The translations under genes were made by a program, and so were the position numbers. From assembly GCA_017591395.1 (NCBI GenBank), contig WEDG01007040.1, positions 62,001 to 126,000 on the forward strand: a stretch of DNA of 64,000 nucleotides, given 5' to 3'. This DNA comes from Schistocephalus solidus (lineage: Eukaryota; Platyhelminthes; Cestoda; Diphyllobothriidea; Diphyllobothriidae). The notes under the pieces were generated by a model. It saw only the letters and a list, made by a program, of their open reading frames with translations, searched no databases and was not told where the DNA came from. Of this stretch, positions 45,469 to 56,735 are shown piece after piece (within the stretch, counting starts at the first letter, position 1; each line of letters begins with the position of its first letter).

Positions 45469-47921
45469 AGATTTCCTATCTCATGAAATATCAGCCGAAG
45501 TTCTCAAATGTGTATCGATTCAAAGAAGATAATTAAGTATAGTTATTATCATGCAGCCTAATCCCAAGATATTTAATGTACGTGAGGGTGCCGACTTTTG
45601 GACGAGCGTTTTTGTGGCAATCTGCGAACGATTACTTAAGTAGTTTGCATTTTTATGACTATTTTTAATGCCCTCATAAATTTAAAAAATTCTGAAAAAA
45701 ACATAAATAAAAATAATATTTCTGTACTCATTTGGTAGCAAAATATTTCCTGGTCAAATTATATACAGTAAATGGTTTAACTAAGGCAAAATCGTGATCG
45801 GAATTTAAATGAGTAGTGAAGGATGAATTTTTCTTGTAATTATGATTTTTTGAATGAATTTAAGGTCTATAAAGACTTATACTAAAGAAAACTGCATTTT
45901 CCATTCACTATATAGAAGGAAAACAGGCAGGATTATATGGAAATTTCCTATGCTAATTTAAATCACAGAATAAAAGTTGTTCCTTTTTTGCGTTGTGTTA
46001 TGAAAGATAAGTAATATAAGCAGGAAAGGTTTCAAATAAATTCCTTCTGGAACCAGAAAATATGAGATTAAAGCAATAAAAATCAGGTACAGACAAGAGT
46101 AAGAAATCGCATTATTTTCCAGAAACAAGAAATGAATTCAACTTTAAAAATTATTTTGTGCAAACTGCTGATGTTTTTAATCAAAAAACACAGGAATAAA
46201 CTTGTTTACCGATATATGTGCTTTAGTACGGTGAAAATGAAGACCGTTAGAAAATATGCACAAATTATTGTAGAGATGGACTTAATAATAATCTATATTA
46301 AATTGGAAGCATGCGGTATAATACTTTTTGCATAGTATACTTTTCGCTAATCTAGAATTTAGAAACACAATGGACAACATATTAGCAATTTTTGCAAAAT
46401 ATTAATATATATTCAGATACTCTGTTGCGCATTTGCAGTCTGCGAACGGGCATTTAAATGAACAAATGTTCCAAAAAAAGATCTAATATAAAGCGACAAG
46501 TAAGTTCTTTCATTTTCAGCAAAAAGTATCTCATATTATTAGGAAGTCACAAAAACAATAAATATTACACATTTTCACGTTGACTTAGCCTTGGAAAACG
46601 TAAATTCTGCATAAATTCGTCAACGAAATATATAAAAATAAGCTTTTTAAACGGGTAACTTATTATAACACGTTTGTTAATTGATCTTGGGAATACTAAT
46701 TGTCGCGGACTTTCATTTGTCTTGGCAATGAGTTTTCATGTTTTGGCGAATCTATAAATATGATACAAACGGCCATCTTCATTAGAAAGAATATCCCAAA
46801 ACTCACTACTTCGGTAAATGATTTTAAGAAATATTTTATGTTGAAGGTTTTGGTAATCACGTAGATCAGGATATAACTTTATTGCCAATCAATTGAAAAC
46901 AGAGAAAATCGTGAAATATCCACCGGTAGTTCAAGGAAAATCTGAAACTAATTGTAAGCAAATACCAGAAATATCAATCAAGAAATTTGACGGAGGAATA
47001 GTTCTCTTAGTATCAAGAGAATGGTATGCTTACGCTATCACTTGACAATTTTATTTAAGGTTATTCGACAAATTTACAAGGATTTTTCCTGTGTTCAGAA
47101 GATACCACATTCTTTTCAAAAGCTAAGTATTTCTTTAGAAAAATAATATCACTTTTCACATCGCCTTAAAGTTTTAAATTCTTTTAAGGTCCGTTCATTA
47201 ATACTTCAAAGCTTATGTACACGGGTTGATGCCGGTTTGCGATTGATTATCAATCTTTTTGTAAATTTCAGTATCTTGAATCTGTTAGGAAACACACTAT
47301 ACTTGAAGAAAGTGTATCTTTTAGTTTTAAAAAATAGTTATGATTTTGAGTTCTTTTTGGGATCGTGAAATGGTCTTTCATAAAGTATCATATGTGTGCA
47401 TTTATCAATGCTGCTTATAAAGTATATAAAATGGCCCAAATCTCATAGGAAACTTTAGGAGCAGTATGTAGCGTCTTCCTCATAGCGCAAAGAACGGTGT
47501 AGTATGCAGTTGGCGAACTCTAAGTGCAAGTGTAAAGAGAGGTCAGGGTCAAAATTATTCGGCTATCTCAAAAAGTTTTTTAACGGAATGATATATTTCC
47601 TTCAAGTATTCTATTCAAAGAAGACATAAAGGGTTACCGAAAGAGTTCAAGGAAGAATACTTTTATGCATATTTTCCAGAAAAAATATTTGAATTTATAA
47701 GGGCATCGAAAACCATTGGGAAAAATACAGTTGTCATTTGTAACAGAGCATTTTTTGCAGGCCCTCATAAAGAGACTCAATCAATGCCGGCATCCTGACG
47801 CGAATCGACTATCTTGGGATCAGGCTGAACGATGATAAATATCACAAAACATACGTTATTAATTTTTCGAGTCAAAAAAGCATTTCAGAATTTCGGTTAC
47901 TATTTCATGAAATCGTAAATA
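45469..47921. mobile_element. 2.45-kb long-arm inverted-repeat element
   Basis: The left end (AGATTTCCTATCTCATGAAA, then TTCTCAAATGTGTATCGATT, CAGCCTAATCCCAAGATAT) and the reverse complement of the right end (GATTTCATGAAATAGTAACC, AAATTCTGAAATGC, CAGCCTGATCCCAAGATAG) are homologous for about 450 bp each. The interior is very A+T-rich with no frame longer than about 67 codons, hence non-autonomous. Arms are more diverged than in the copy at 60168-61223. Confidence 0.75.
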
Positions 47922-49036
47922 TATTTTAAATCAGCAAGGTTAAGTGATTAAAAGAGATGTTGCAAAATAAACACCTCGTGGAGAATGCGGCCTTGAAGCC
48001 ATATAAAACACACTTGTGAAGACGTTTTGCAGACCGCAATTAAGGAAACCATCGCCTCATCAACAAATTCGACAATGAAAGGCATCGTAAGAAATTTACC
48101 CAAAGGAGGAGAAGAGCTTACATCCTCCGTTGCTGGTTCACGACGTGAAGCGAATGGACGAAGTGGAGGTGAAAAAAACACGAAACGTTGAAGATGCAGG
48201 TCCGCAAACAAGATGTGCTGATCATGTGGTACACGGACGTTCACCGCGTAACCATAAGGAGCCAGGGAAGGCAACACAGCAAGCAAAAGTGCAAAATAAA
48301 TTGGGCTCGCTGTCCTGGTTAGAAAAGTAACCGAGAACACATGCCTATCAAACTGGGATCCCGCAAGCAAATTGTAAAAACAACCCGCCAAAGTAGCGAT
48401 CAAGTTTAAATTATCTAGTTAATGTAGCCCCAACTTTTGAAGCAGGCAGCTGCTGCGGCGCGATAGCCCTGCGAGGCTGTTCAAACATAGCTGCCAGTCA
48501 TAAACCTTAAAACGATTAAAACTCTTAAAATAGCTGCTTTTTTCTCCACGTAGCTCGGCAGTTACTCAGTTAGGTGAGGATTTCAGGCAAAAACAGTAGC
48601 AATAGCAATTAAACCCGTAGGCGAATAGCAGGCAATACGTCATAGGCATACCAAGCTATGAACAGCCACTGTATCGGGCCTTTAATTAAAACGCAGCCAA
48701 GTGGTCAATGAAGCAGGAGTACAGTGCATATGAACCAAGTCATTCTCCTTAGTGCGGTGAGGTACGACTGCTATGGAGACGTGCGCAGGCACAAAAGCGA
48801 AATGACCGGCCTACTTCGGAGATCGATTATGAAGGCAGTCAAGGCGTGTAAGAACCGCCCATCAGTCAGAGGATACAACCGGACGTCTTTGGCGTAAACG
48901 ACCCATGCAAATGGCCTCAAATTGTGAGATAAAAGCGCCAGACTGATAGTGAAGCCAATAAGAACGTGGGGTAGAATTTCCTATCAGCTAAGAGGAAAGA
49001 AGACAGAGAGAAAGTTAGAAAAGCAAAAAAGGATAC
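47922..49036. other. intron sequence, nothing recognised
   Basis: A 151-codon minus-strand open frame (47948-48403) overlaps this stretch; it has no recognisable domain and lies in the KCC intron, so I do not call it a gene. Confidence 0.4.
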
Positions 49037-49135
49037 AGACTACGGAAGTCACAAGCACAGCAAGGATGGTGCCTACAGGAATGGAGAACTGCGGATTGGC
49101 CAAGTCGCCTGAACGGTTGGAACCAGCCATTAGAC
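49037..49135 (-). CDS. kcc: KCC exon: ion-site segment GSNRSGDL of TM6 and start of TM7
   Basis: Acceptor tttgcag before 49135 and donor T|gtatcc after 49037. With the preceding G it reads [12 protein letters not shown], then [16 protein letters not shown]. The G-(I/L)-M residues and the SNRSGD signature are the most conserved part of cation-chloride cotransporters and form a chloride site in KCC structures (family knowledge). The last T joins the AT of the next exon to give the Tyr of VVYMSTT. It is 99 nt, in frame throughout. Upstream intron 49136-53662 is about 4.5 kb. Confidence 0.95.
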
Positions 49136-51420
49136 CTGCAAAGCATGAAATATGCCATGTCAAAGTTCGGCGGACCGACGTAGCCAACAAGCTGGTGTTG
49201 CAATAAGCAAAAGACGGAGGTTAAAAATGGGTGTTGAGTTAGGCCGCGAAAATGAGTGCACTTCACTTCTGGCAGTAGTATGTGAAAGAAAGCCACTTAC
49301 ATAATCGATCACCTGTGTAAACAACGCTCGAAAGCTTGGGCTAAAAAACAAACAAAACATTCCGCTATTGTCACCCATACGCAGAGAACAAACAATTTGT
49401 GCCGCTTTCGCAAATTACTCAACGCCTTATCCCAGTAGACCAGAATACAAACTCCAAAGTTTCGTCTGAAAGACATCCAAAGTTCAGGGCAGGAAAAACC
49501 TTCGAAACCCGTAATTCGCGGAAGTTTGGAGCACCTCTAATATGACAGCCCCAGGCGACGACGTACATCACTGTCTTTGGGGTAGAGATGTGCTTTGTAT
49601 GCTACCTCGGCTATAATGAAACAGACTTCTTATCAATACACGTCGACTAACCTAAGAAAACAGAAAGGTTTAATCTGAGAAACTGAAGTTTTTCACTGGA
49701 AGAGACATGTCCTGTTGCTGGTGTTCCGAAGAGCCTGGTCGGCTCTTCAATTGTAAAGCGTTTAAGGTCAAATATCGATCAGGATTTTAAATGACTGACC
49801 GGCCCAGGTTGCATCAGACGGTGACCAATTGTTACCTGGGATCGATGGGATCTGCCTTCTCTGGCGGATCGCAACAGTCGAGGGGACTGCCTCGGAGACT
49901 CATTTTATGGAGGGAATGACCTTCTAACCCATGGGCATCTGTTCGCTTGACCTAAGTGAGCACAAGCTGTCCACTTTGAGGTTAGCCCCAAACTCATGGC
50001 TTGAAAATCCCATTTGACAAAATGCACATACTTCTGACATTCAAGAGCAAGCATCTTAGACCGAGGCACCTCCAAAGTAGAACGATTCACACTTGAGACG
50101 TGGTAGTCAGCTTTCAAGTAGATCAACGAGTATCTTGACGTTCCGGTGGCTTATAAAATCCTGTGTGATAGCATATATTAAGACTTAGATGAGATGGTCG
50201 ACCACAAAGTTAAGAAATCCGAATGAAAACGGCCCCGAGACGAACCAATCCGTCAAGGGGACAGATCTACACACATCCTTAATAGAGGCGATAATGTGTA
50301 ACGCCAACGACAGTCAAGCCGCACAATACTCTGTCAAAAGACCGGGCGAGCAAAATAAGAAAAAAATATAGATCGACTCAAGGCCGGCTAGCTTGGTTAA
50401 TTATTCAAAACTCTGATAGTTTTTTTTCGCTATTTTGAAGAGACAACCAAACTAATAAAAATGTTCGCAGCAAGACAAATCTATTTCAATGAACAACTTC
50501 GGTTTCTAAAATAATCCCTCCCGGAAGTCCCACCTTCCGGGCTGTGATACTCTCTCATCGATTACCTGTCCAGTAAATAATCATCCGAAAGACCAGACAC
50601 GAGCATTTCAAGCTGTAAGCACTGCACGACAGAGAATGATTGAGCGGCCCGATGAGACGGGTCATCCCCGTCCGTCTCTCTAACATGTCCCTCCTAACTT
50701 TTCGCGTGTCCCTTGTGGAGGTCAACTAAGACAGTAAACAGACGTTGTAGAGGATAGAAGATGAAAATATGCCACTTAATAAACTTCGGTTTACCCCGAT
50801 AAACTGGCAAAGGGGCAAGGGTTTGCGTGCGTTTGTTGGACTAAATACGAAGGTACCAACAGTTATGACAAGCCATATTTCGACATTTCGACTGTTACAG
50901 GCAACAAAGCCCAAACATGTCATGAGGGCGCACTAGCGACTTACCTATGCGTTAGCCCACAATAAAACACAGCTGCGCAACATCTGCCACGCGACTGGAT
51001 AAATTCGTGAATTCCAGTGACCACCAAACCCAAGTGGCCTGTCTACGCGTGCAACACCCAACCAACTTTCCAACTTTCAAATGAGAGTGACAACAAAGCC
51101 ATACTAAGGAGACATCACAGTTTTATAATTGTTTCAGAGGATACCAGGTTTTCTACCAGCTAGCAACAGACCAGGCCACGCCCTACAGGAAGTCATAATG
51201 GTCTTCAGCTTTAAAATACCACGAGGAATGGCCCGCCTCTCTTGCCATTCCCCTCTTCAAGCATCGATGACCTGATGGAGCCCTTCGGCGGCCTGCGAAA
51301 AAAACTGGGATCAGTGCCTAGCGTCGGTTGCGGCTCGGTCTACCGCGTGTCTCGTGCAAGGTATGGAAAAAGTCCAGCTAACACACATTCTCAGTACGGC
51401 CCACCTAACGAATATCATAA
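49136..51420. other. intron sequence, nothing recognised
   Basis: About 2.3 kb; no family member or exon seen. Confidence 0.4.
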
Positions 51421-51424
51421 ACTA

Positions 51425-51636
51425 ATGGGAAGGACACGGAAAATGCAACCACCCCCTCGCAAGTGCAAGTGGCTATACGTGTCCGTGTCCTAACAGTAAC
51501 CCGAAAACTAAGTCTAACCTTACCCTACCTCAACCCTAAGTTCAATCTTCACATTAACCCTAATTAGCCTGTAAATTAGCACAAGATTCCGGGAATATTG
51601 GGAAGCGATTCGTATTCCCGTGTCCTCCCAACTACA
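51425..51636 (-). mobile_element. MITE-C copy with telomere-like interior
   Basis: GGGAAGGACACGGAAAATGC at the left pairs with ATTCGTATTCCCGTGTCC at the right (51608-51628). Interior: AACCCGAAAACTAAG, CTACCTCAACCCTAAG, TTAACCCTAATTAGCC. Confidence 0.6.
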
Positions 51637-52930
51637 TCTGATTAGGACAACAGTGACGCGACCGTTGGAGCGTCAGCAATAGCACACCAAGAAAGCTACA
51701 TCAGTACACCGGGAGACACCTAGACGAGCATTTAAGGGGGCACATGTATCTGCATCATCTTAGTCTTTCAAAGGACATGCGAACATTCTAGGAAAATCAA
51801 AAGCGAAGCCTGAGATGTTTTCAAAGGTTGCTCACTACTGGGAAGATTGTAGGAATCGCTGAACGCATGATAAAGCTAAATGACATTAGTCAACCAATGG
51901 AACGTGTAGAGCGAAACATAGAAGAACCAACCTTAACAAGGAAGACTAATTAAACTAACGCCCTCATAGATATTATTGCTAGGGGAAGGAGTGATTACAA
52001 ATGAGCGGCGGTAGATAAATAAAAGCTGCTTCCGAGACATTCATTCCCATATTTTCGAGTTGAAATCGTTCCTACATGTTTGTAGTCAGTAAGTACCCGT
52101 AAAACTATCAAGAAGGATAGTTATGGGGTTCAAATGTGTTACAAATCGAACCGTTAGCTTATTAAAATAGTATGCTGCGTTGATAACAAACCATAACCAC
52201 TGTATCTCATGTTAAGCTAATGAGGCACATGATGCCAGAGTTCGGGAGTTCAGACGTATTCTCATTGTAGTCTAGTAAAGTGCAGGCGTAGGACAACCTC
52301 AAATCACAAGATTTATGGACTTACCAACAGACGGGAGGGTACCGACTAGGACGTAACCAGATACTATTTGCAGCCCCAGCCATACTAGGTCCGTTAGATA
52401 ACAGGGCAGCTGTGACCTGCTGGCAACATAAAGAAAGACCGTTGGTCGAGGTTGTCAATTGGAGCTTTAGCTCCAAACAACTGCACCGGCTATACCCCTA
52501 CAAAGACGAGAGTAGACTCGGAAGTGCTTTAAGTAGGCTCTTACGTGTTAGTGGCATACCAACTTGCGCCGAAAGCGGTGTTGGCTAACTGCACCTCAAA
52601 CCCCATGGAACGCACAACTAGCGCATCTGATCACATGGGGCCTGTATAGGGTATGCAAGTGTCTGAAAAGGTAGAATACTTATTGACATTTAAGATTTAA
52701 GGGAATTAATGCATCCCTCCTCATTCACCTCCCCTCTGCCTGGTGTTTTATTTTTTAGATTTGGGCAACCAGCAATAGATTTGCAGAAGCAGAGTCCACG
52801 GGCACCAAAAGGAGGAGAAAGGGAGGTTCAATTTCCCAGTTGGAATTGCGTATAGCTACCCCCTTCTCCGACCGGCCGACTAGACACTGGAATGGGAACG
52901 TCATCCCACGCAATATGCTCTAAATGCCAG
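51637..52930. other. intron sequence, nothing recognised
   Basis: About 1.3 kb without a recognisable element. Confidence 0.4.
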
Positions 52931-52954
52931 AGAGCAGGGTAAAGACTTCCCTAT

Positions 52955-53105
52955 TCCAAACCCAAACTGATTCCAACCAAGACGTTAGCCATGACCTTAA
53001 TCTTGACCCTTGTTCTTGGCCTTGAATCTAACCTCACCTTAATCCTAAACCTAACTTCCCTGGAATTAAGTGCAAAGCCTGCTAACCCAGGTGTGGGATA
53101 CCCAG
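52955..53105 (-). repeat. Telomere-like degenerate repeat, probable MITE-C remnant
   Basis: Units such as CTAACCTCACCTTAATCCT and AAACCTAACTTCCC, then GGAATTAAGTGCAAAGCC, a block also found next to other MITE-C interiors. Ends not resolved. Confidence 0.4.
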
Positions 53106-53662
53106 GTTCGCCCATAGATGGCGGATATCGGAAAAATCTTTGGTGAACGACAACCGCAAAATAGCGAACTTTCAAATGCAGCAAACAGGCAGTCAAGAGC
53201 AGAAATGCCACTGTTATGTGTGAAATCGGTTACCTGCAGCATACCGAATTTTGCCCGACCTCCAATAAGGCCTCAACTACATTCCCGACATAGATTCAGA
53301 GTGTTTAAACTAATGTGCTGCATGGGTGGACGGACACACCCTGATTAGAATTGAGGAACTGTGGAAGACTGTGCCTCCAGGCCGACCGACACAGACACTG
53401 TCCTATGGGCCACGATCTAGTCAGATTTTTAGGCGGACAGAAAACTGTTACAATACGGATAATCTGGTCAGACTTTTCCGGGGTAAGGGGGCTGAGCGGA
53501 GCGGCCTGTCACCTAACAACAAAACAACAGCAAAGGCAAAGCATTGTAAGACGACTTTCGGAGACTTCACATGCAAAAAGTGGACTTTGCAGCGTTGCAT
53601 ACAGGGCCAGACACGACCTGAGGGTGGCATGGGCATTCAAGGCTTTTAGAGCAACTACGTAC
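53106..53662. other. intron sequence, nothing recognised
   Basis: Donor side of the most upstream KCC exon found; no other feature. Confidence 0.4.
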
Positions 53663-53816
53663 CTGTGACAGAGGGGAAGAAGATGGCCAAAAGGATAGTG
53701 AAACTGGTAGTGATGTCGGCAATAGCAGACGCCTGTCCATACGCTGCCGAGGCAGGAAACGGAATGTTGTCGTATAACTGGCCCTTGTTCACGATAGTAC
53801 GAGGTCAGCACATTCG
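53663..53816 (-). CDS. kcc: KCC exon (most 5' found): extracellular loop and first half of TM6
   Basis: The acceptor is a strong pyrimidine tract ending ttacag before 53816; the donor is G|gtacgt after 53663 (phase 1). The second half reads PFPASAAYGQ, then ADITTSFTILLAIFFPSVTG, the TM6 segment preceding the ion site. In vertebrate KCC1 the Pro and Thr of this FPSVTG segment help coordinate K+ (family knowledge). The first part (NVLTSYYREQG) is one frame away from the second part; dropping one G from the GGG near 53783 would join them as REQGQLYDN. Length 154 is one more than the phases allow (2+3n+1), so I infer a single-base insertion, probably a sequencing error. Confidence 0.88.
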
Positions 53817-53869
53817 CTGTAACAAAGAAAGTAAAAATAACTCACTGTAAAGGAGACTGCGACACACGG

Positions 53870-54330
53870 TTTAGTACCTAATTCACGAAAAAGCGTGATC
53901 GAAATTTGATTGGGTAACTCGGAATATAGTAAATGTTGATATTTTTATTTGTTGGATCGCTTTGAGACTCAGAAAGCCGCATACAGAAGGAAAGTTTACT
54001 TCGAAGCTGATTTGTAGCAGGAATGTAGTCTATATTTAGGCGAAATTGGACGTTTCTCGATATACAATTAATTTCTTATGCTATTGAATTTCACAAGTCG
54101 ACAATTCTTGTGTGCACGCTGTGTGATCAAAAAGTAACAAGAAGAAGAAAAGTTTGAAATAAACCCCTCCTGGAAATTCGCATTTGCATTTGGCGGCCAT
54201 GAGGATCAGGTTAATGCAAGTATGCAAAATGACATTGTATTCCAGAAACGGTGGCCGAATTCAGTTTAAAATATATATTTTTTGCAAGTTGGTGGGGTTC
54301 TGTACCATTAAACGCAGTACTCAACTTGTT
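53870..54330. mobile_element. Divergent fragment of the long-arm element interior
   Basis: Colinear short matches to 45785-46160: CGTGATCGAAATTTGATTGG against CGTGATCGGAATTTAAATG, AGAAGGAAAGTTTAC against AGAAGGAAAACAG, GTTTGAAATAAACCCCTCCT against GTTTCAAATAAATTCCTTCT, and GAATTCAGTTTAAAATATAT against GAATTCAACTTTAAAAATTA. Old relative; no ends found. Confidence 0.5.
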
Positions 54331-54710
54331 TAACAGTAGTTTTTTTTACCACACAGAGAAGTAGAAAGCGTGAAAAAATAAACCTTGAATACCTACGAAA
54401 GGATGTGACTATTCCATGCCAAGCCGTGCAATAAAGATATCCAGGCAGCTTCTATTTGCAATCGACCACGAAAGAATATGGAACTTAGTGGCGGAAGGAT
54501 TTTCGCCATTGTCATTGTCTGGCAAATAATAAATAATAGCACCGAGCCTAGAAGTAAGCAGGGCGGACCAAAACGGTCCACTAGTAAGCAAGAATACGAT
54601 TTTATGCGTGGTACACTAACAGATATCAAGGAATGCCCATTAAGACCATTCACAGTTAGCATCTGCCGATTTACCTATATGAATATAACCAGGAAAAGGA
54701 TGAACGACAC

Positions 54711-54711
<1 letters not shown>

Positions 54712-54749
<38 letters not shown>
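54712..54749 (+). repeat. (AT)n microsatellite
   Basis: About 37 bases of pure AT, immediately beyond one end of the element at 54760-55391 when that is read on the minus strand, i.e. in the position of a 3' tail. Confidence 0.95.
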
Positions 54750-54754
<5 letters not shown>

Positions 54755-54759
54755 TAAAT

Positions 54760-55391
54760 ATGAGAAGAAGAGGCGATTACGGGAACCATGGTTTTATTGA
54801 GCTGACGTTTCAAAATCAAACAAGATTTCATGGTCGGAGATAGGTATTGTTCCGCGCCTCACAGTATTTATAGGTGGTAAAATTTCGGGTAATAGGGGAT
54901 TACTAAGGTTTTTGAATTTTCGTGGAGGAGGGGCCGGGTTGGGGGTGGAGATCCTCAGTCATCATGCTGCTTGATGAGGAGGGTGATGTTTCACCCTTGG
55001 CGATCATCCTTTGCCTGTACACCGAATCCGTGGTGGACGGGGGGAAGGCGGGTGATGGCTTGTTCTCAATCTGGTCGGGGGCCGGCGTTCGCACGTTGGC
55101 AGTAGTCGTCAGTGCCCCCATCGACCGAAGCTGCCGCCCCAGGCTGTTAATCTTGGTTGAGATCGCACCTCCGTGTGTATTCGCACCTGCCGGATAAGTG
55201 ATTGAGCTGGCCGAGGCGATAACTGTTCCTTCGTTGGGTCTGAGTTGTGTTGCGATTGCGTGCGTGTCCGCCATGGACTCACCCATGTTCGGATGCACGT
55301 TAGGCCCATGTTCACGTTGGCTCTTTCGATCATTGAGCTGCGTCCGGACAATAAAACCATGGTTCCCGTGATCGCCTCTTCTTCTCATTTA
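54760..55391 (-). mobile_element. Probable Penelope-like element 3' end with inverted terminal repeats
   Basis: Both ends carry the same 40-bp sequence in opposite orientation (ATGAGAAGAAGAGGCG, GGGAACCATGGTTTTATTG) at 54760-54800 and 55350-55391. Read on the minus strand, a 161-codon Pro/Ser/Thr-rich frame (55388-54903) is followed, after a one-base shift, by NPLLPEILPPINTVRRGTI and SDHEILFDFETSAQ, a stop and an AATAAA signal at about 54797. I associate that ending with flatworm Penelope-like reverse-transcriptase genes from memory; the RT itself is absent. A different retroelement class is possible. Confidence 0.5.
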
Positions 55392-55424
55392 TTTCCGGGA
55401 ACGCGTATCTTCGCTTCTATTAGC

Positions 55425-55545
55425 AATATATACATATATATACCCAACCCCAGGCGCTGCGGCGCCCGAGGCTCGAACTCGCGACCTGGTGGGCAGAAGG
55501 CCAACGCTCTACCCACTGCGCTACGAGCTCGTTGTCTTGCCGGTT
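55425..55545 (-). repeat. SINE-2-like copy with AT tail
   Basis: On the minus strand GAGCTCGTAGCGCAGTGGGT (box A), GGCCTTCTGCCCACC and GCGAGTTCGAGCCTCG (box B) form a tRNA-like head; the sequence then runs into TATATATATGTATATATTGC. Probably a SINE whose tail is the AT repeat. Confidence 0.65.
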
Positions 55546-55766
55546 TCGATCAGGAATAATAACAATGGTAGTTGGGCGCTCACCGCTCGGTTACAGGACT
55601 CACTCGTCCCGCGGTACCTTGGGGCTTGCTATACAGCCCCGCCAGCAGCCGCAGAGCGGAGGAAAATTTGGATAGCAAACAACCTCTTCGAACTGCGACC
55701 TCAATCCATTTTTTTATTCCTGCCAACAGTTCAGATATGAATCCTACTGGAAATATTTTGATAAAA

Positions 55767-56053
55767 ATGCCGTGTATGGCCGCCTAAACAGGACACTGAA
55801 ATAGGAACCGCCCGCAATACACGTGGCTTTGCGTTAAATTCTAAGGAAATTATGTTCAGGATTAAGATGGGGGGGAGGTGTTTAGGGTCATGATTAGGCT
55901 AAGGCTTAAGGTTATTCTCGTGGTAACTGTAGAGTTTAGGTTTCGGGTAGGCCTAGGGTTAAGATTAAGGTGAGAGCTTAGTTTTATGTTAGAGTTTGTG
56001 TTAGCGTTAAGACAGGGCAGGGCGGTTCCTATTCCCTTGTCCTGCTTAGGCAT
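55767..56053 (+). mobile_element. MITE-C copy with telomere-like interior
   Basis: Left terminal repeat ATGGCCGCCTAAACAGGACA followed by CTGAAATAGGAACCGCCC (55776-55813); right terminal repeat GGGCGGTTCCTATTCCC, TTGTCCTGCTTAGGCAT (56019-56053). Both share GTGGCTTTGCGTTAAATTC with the copy at 44169. Interior: GGTTTCGGGTAGGCCTAGGG, TTAAGATTAAGGTGAG. Confidence 0.75.
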
Positions 56054-56139
56054 CTCTACCAATTTGTTGCCCTTATCAAAAGGAAAGAGCACAAGGCAAA
56101 GAAGAATTTTTCAATGCAATAAAAGCTTGCTTTTGTACA

Positions 56140-56735
56140 CACAATAGTTCGACCGTCGAAGTCCGACGATGTCCAACGTATGCTTTATGGAAGGGTGGAG
56201 CAGGGACGGTGACTTGCGCGTGAATTAGTTTAAAGTGATAGTAGCCTTGCGCTGCAGCGACCGCACTCTCTCCTCCTGCTCCACCTGAACCCGGTGTCAA
56301 GACAGAGTCAAGAAGACCGGAGATGGGAGAGGGCGCAGGTAGCTGGCGCGGCCAGGTCCCCTAAGTCCTAGCCGCCCCTAGGCGTGCCACCACACCTCCC
56401 ATGTTCGGCATTTGTTAGCGGAGTGCAACCCGAATAACGCATGCCGTGCCCTGATGTGGCCTCCGTGTTGGTCCAACGCATCTAACACGTGGCCCGTTTA
56501 GGGGGCACAACACGACAGTTCGACCGTCGTAGTCCGACGATGTCCACCGTATGCTCCATGGGATAAGTGGAGCAGGGACAGTGACTTGCGCGTGATTTAG
56601 TTTAAAGTGATAGTAGACTCGCGCTACATCTACCGCACTCTCTCCTCCTCCCCCACCTGAGCCCGGTGTCAAGACAGAGTCAAGAAGACCGGAGGCGGGA
56701 GAGGACGCAGGTGGCTGGCGCGGCTCGGTTTTAAA
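56140..56735 (-). repeat. Tandem pair of A-block repeats
   Basis: Two long copies (about 56140-56395 and 56400-56735) repeat in order: GTTCGACCGTCGAAGTCCGA, GTGACTTGCGCGTGA, TTAGTTTAAAGTGATAGTAG, CTCTCTCCTCCT, GGTGTCAAGACAGAGTCAAG, AAGACCGGAG. The second includes the extended segment with GCATGCCGTGCCCTGATG, matching the distal part of the copy at 6535-6900. These are the best-preserved A blocks in the window. Confidence 0.75.

Larger units (their letters stand above)
739..53816 (-). other. kcc: K+/Cl- cotransporter (SLC12/KCC) gene locus, partial, 12 exons
   Basis: Twelve minus-strand exons encode a continuous SLC12 protein of about 630 residues. All introns are GT..AG and every exon junction phase matches its neighbour. 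KCC rather than NKCC identity is supported by [31 protein letters not shown] and SWRPRF. KCCs are plasma-membrane proteins that export K+ with Cl- and set cell volume and intracellular chloride. Introns range from 137 bp to about 16.4 kb (28286-44638) and are packed with transposons. Missing: roughly the first 400 residues (TM1-TM5), expected beyond 53816 and not found up to 64000, and the conserved extreme C-terminus, not found in 1-738. Two exons contain one-base frameshifts. Family assignment is very secure; orthology to a particular vertebrate KCC1-4 cannot be given. Confidence 0.93.

Noticed and set aside
47948..48403. 151-codon minus-strand open frame
   Set aside because: Overlaps the end of no element convincingly, has no recognisable motif, and does not fit the KCC exon chain, which is phase-complete across this intron.
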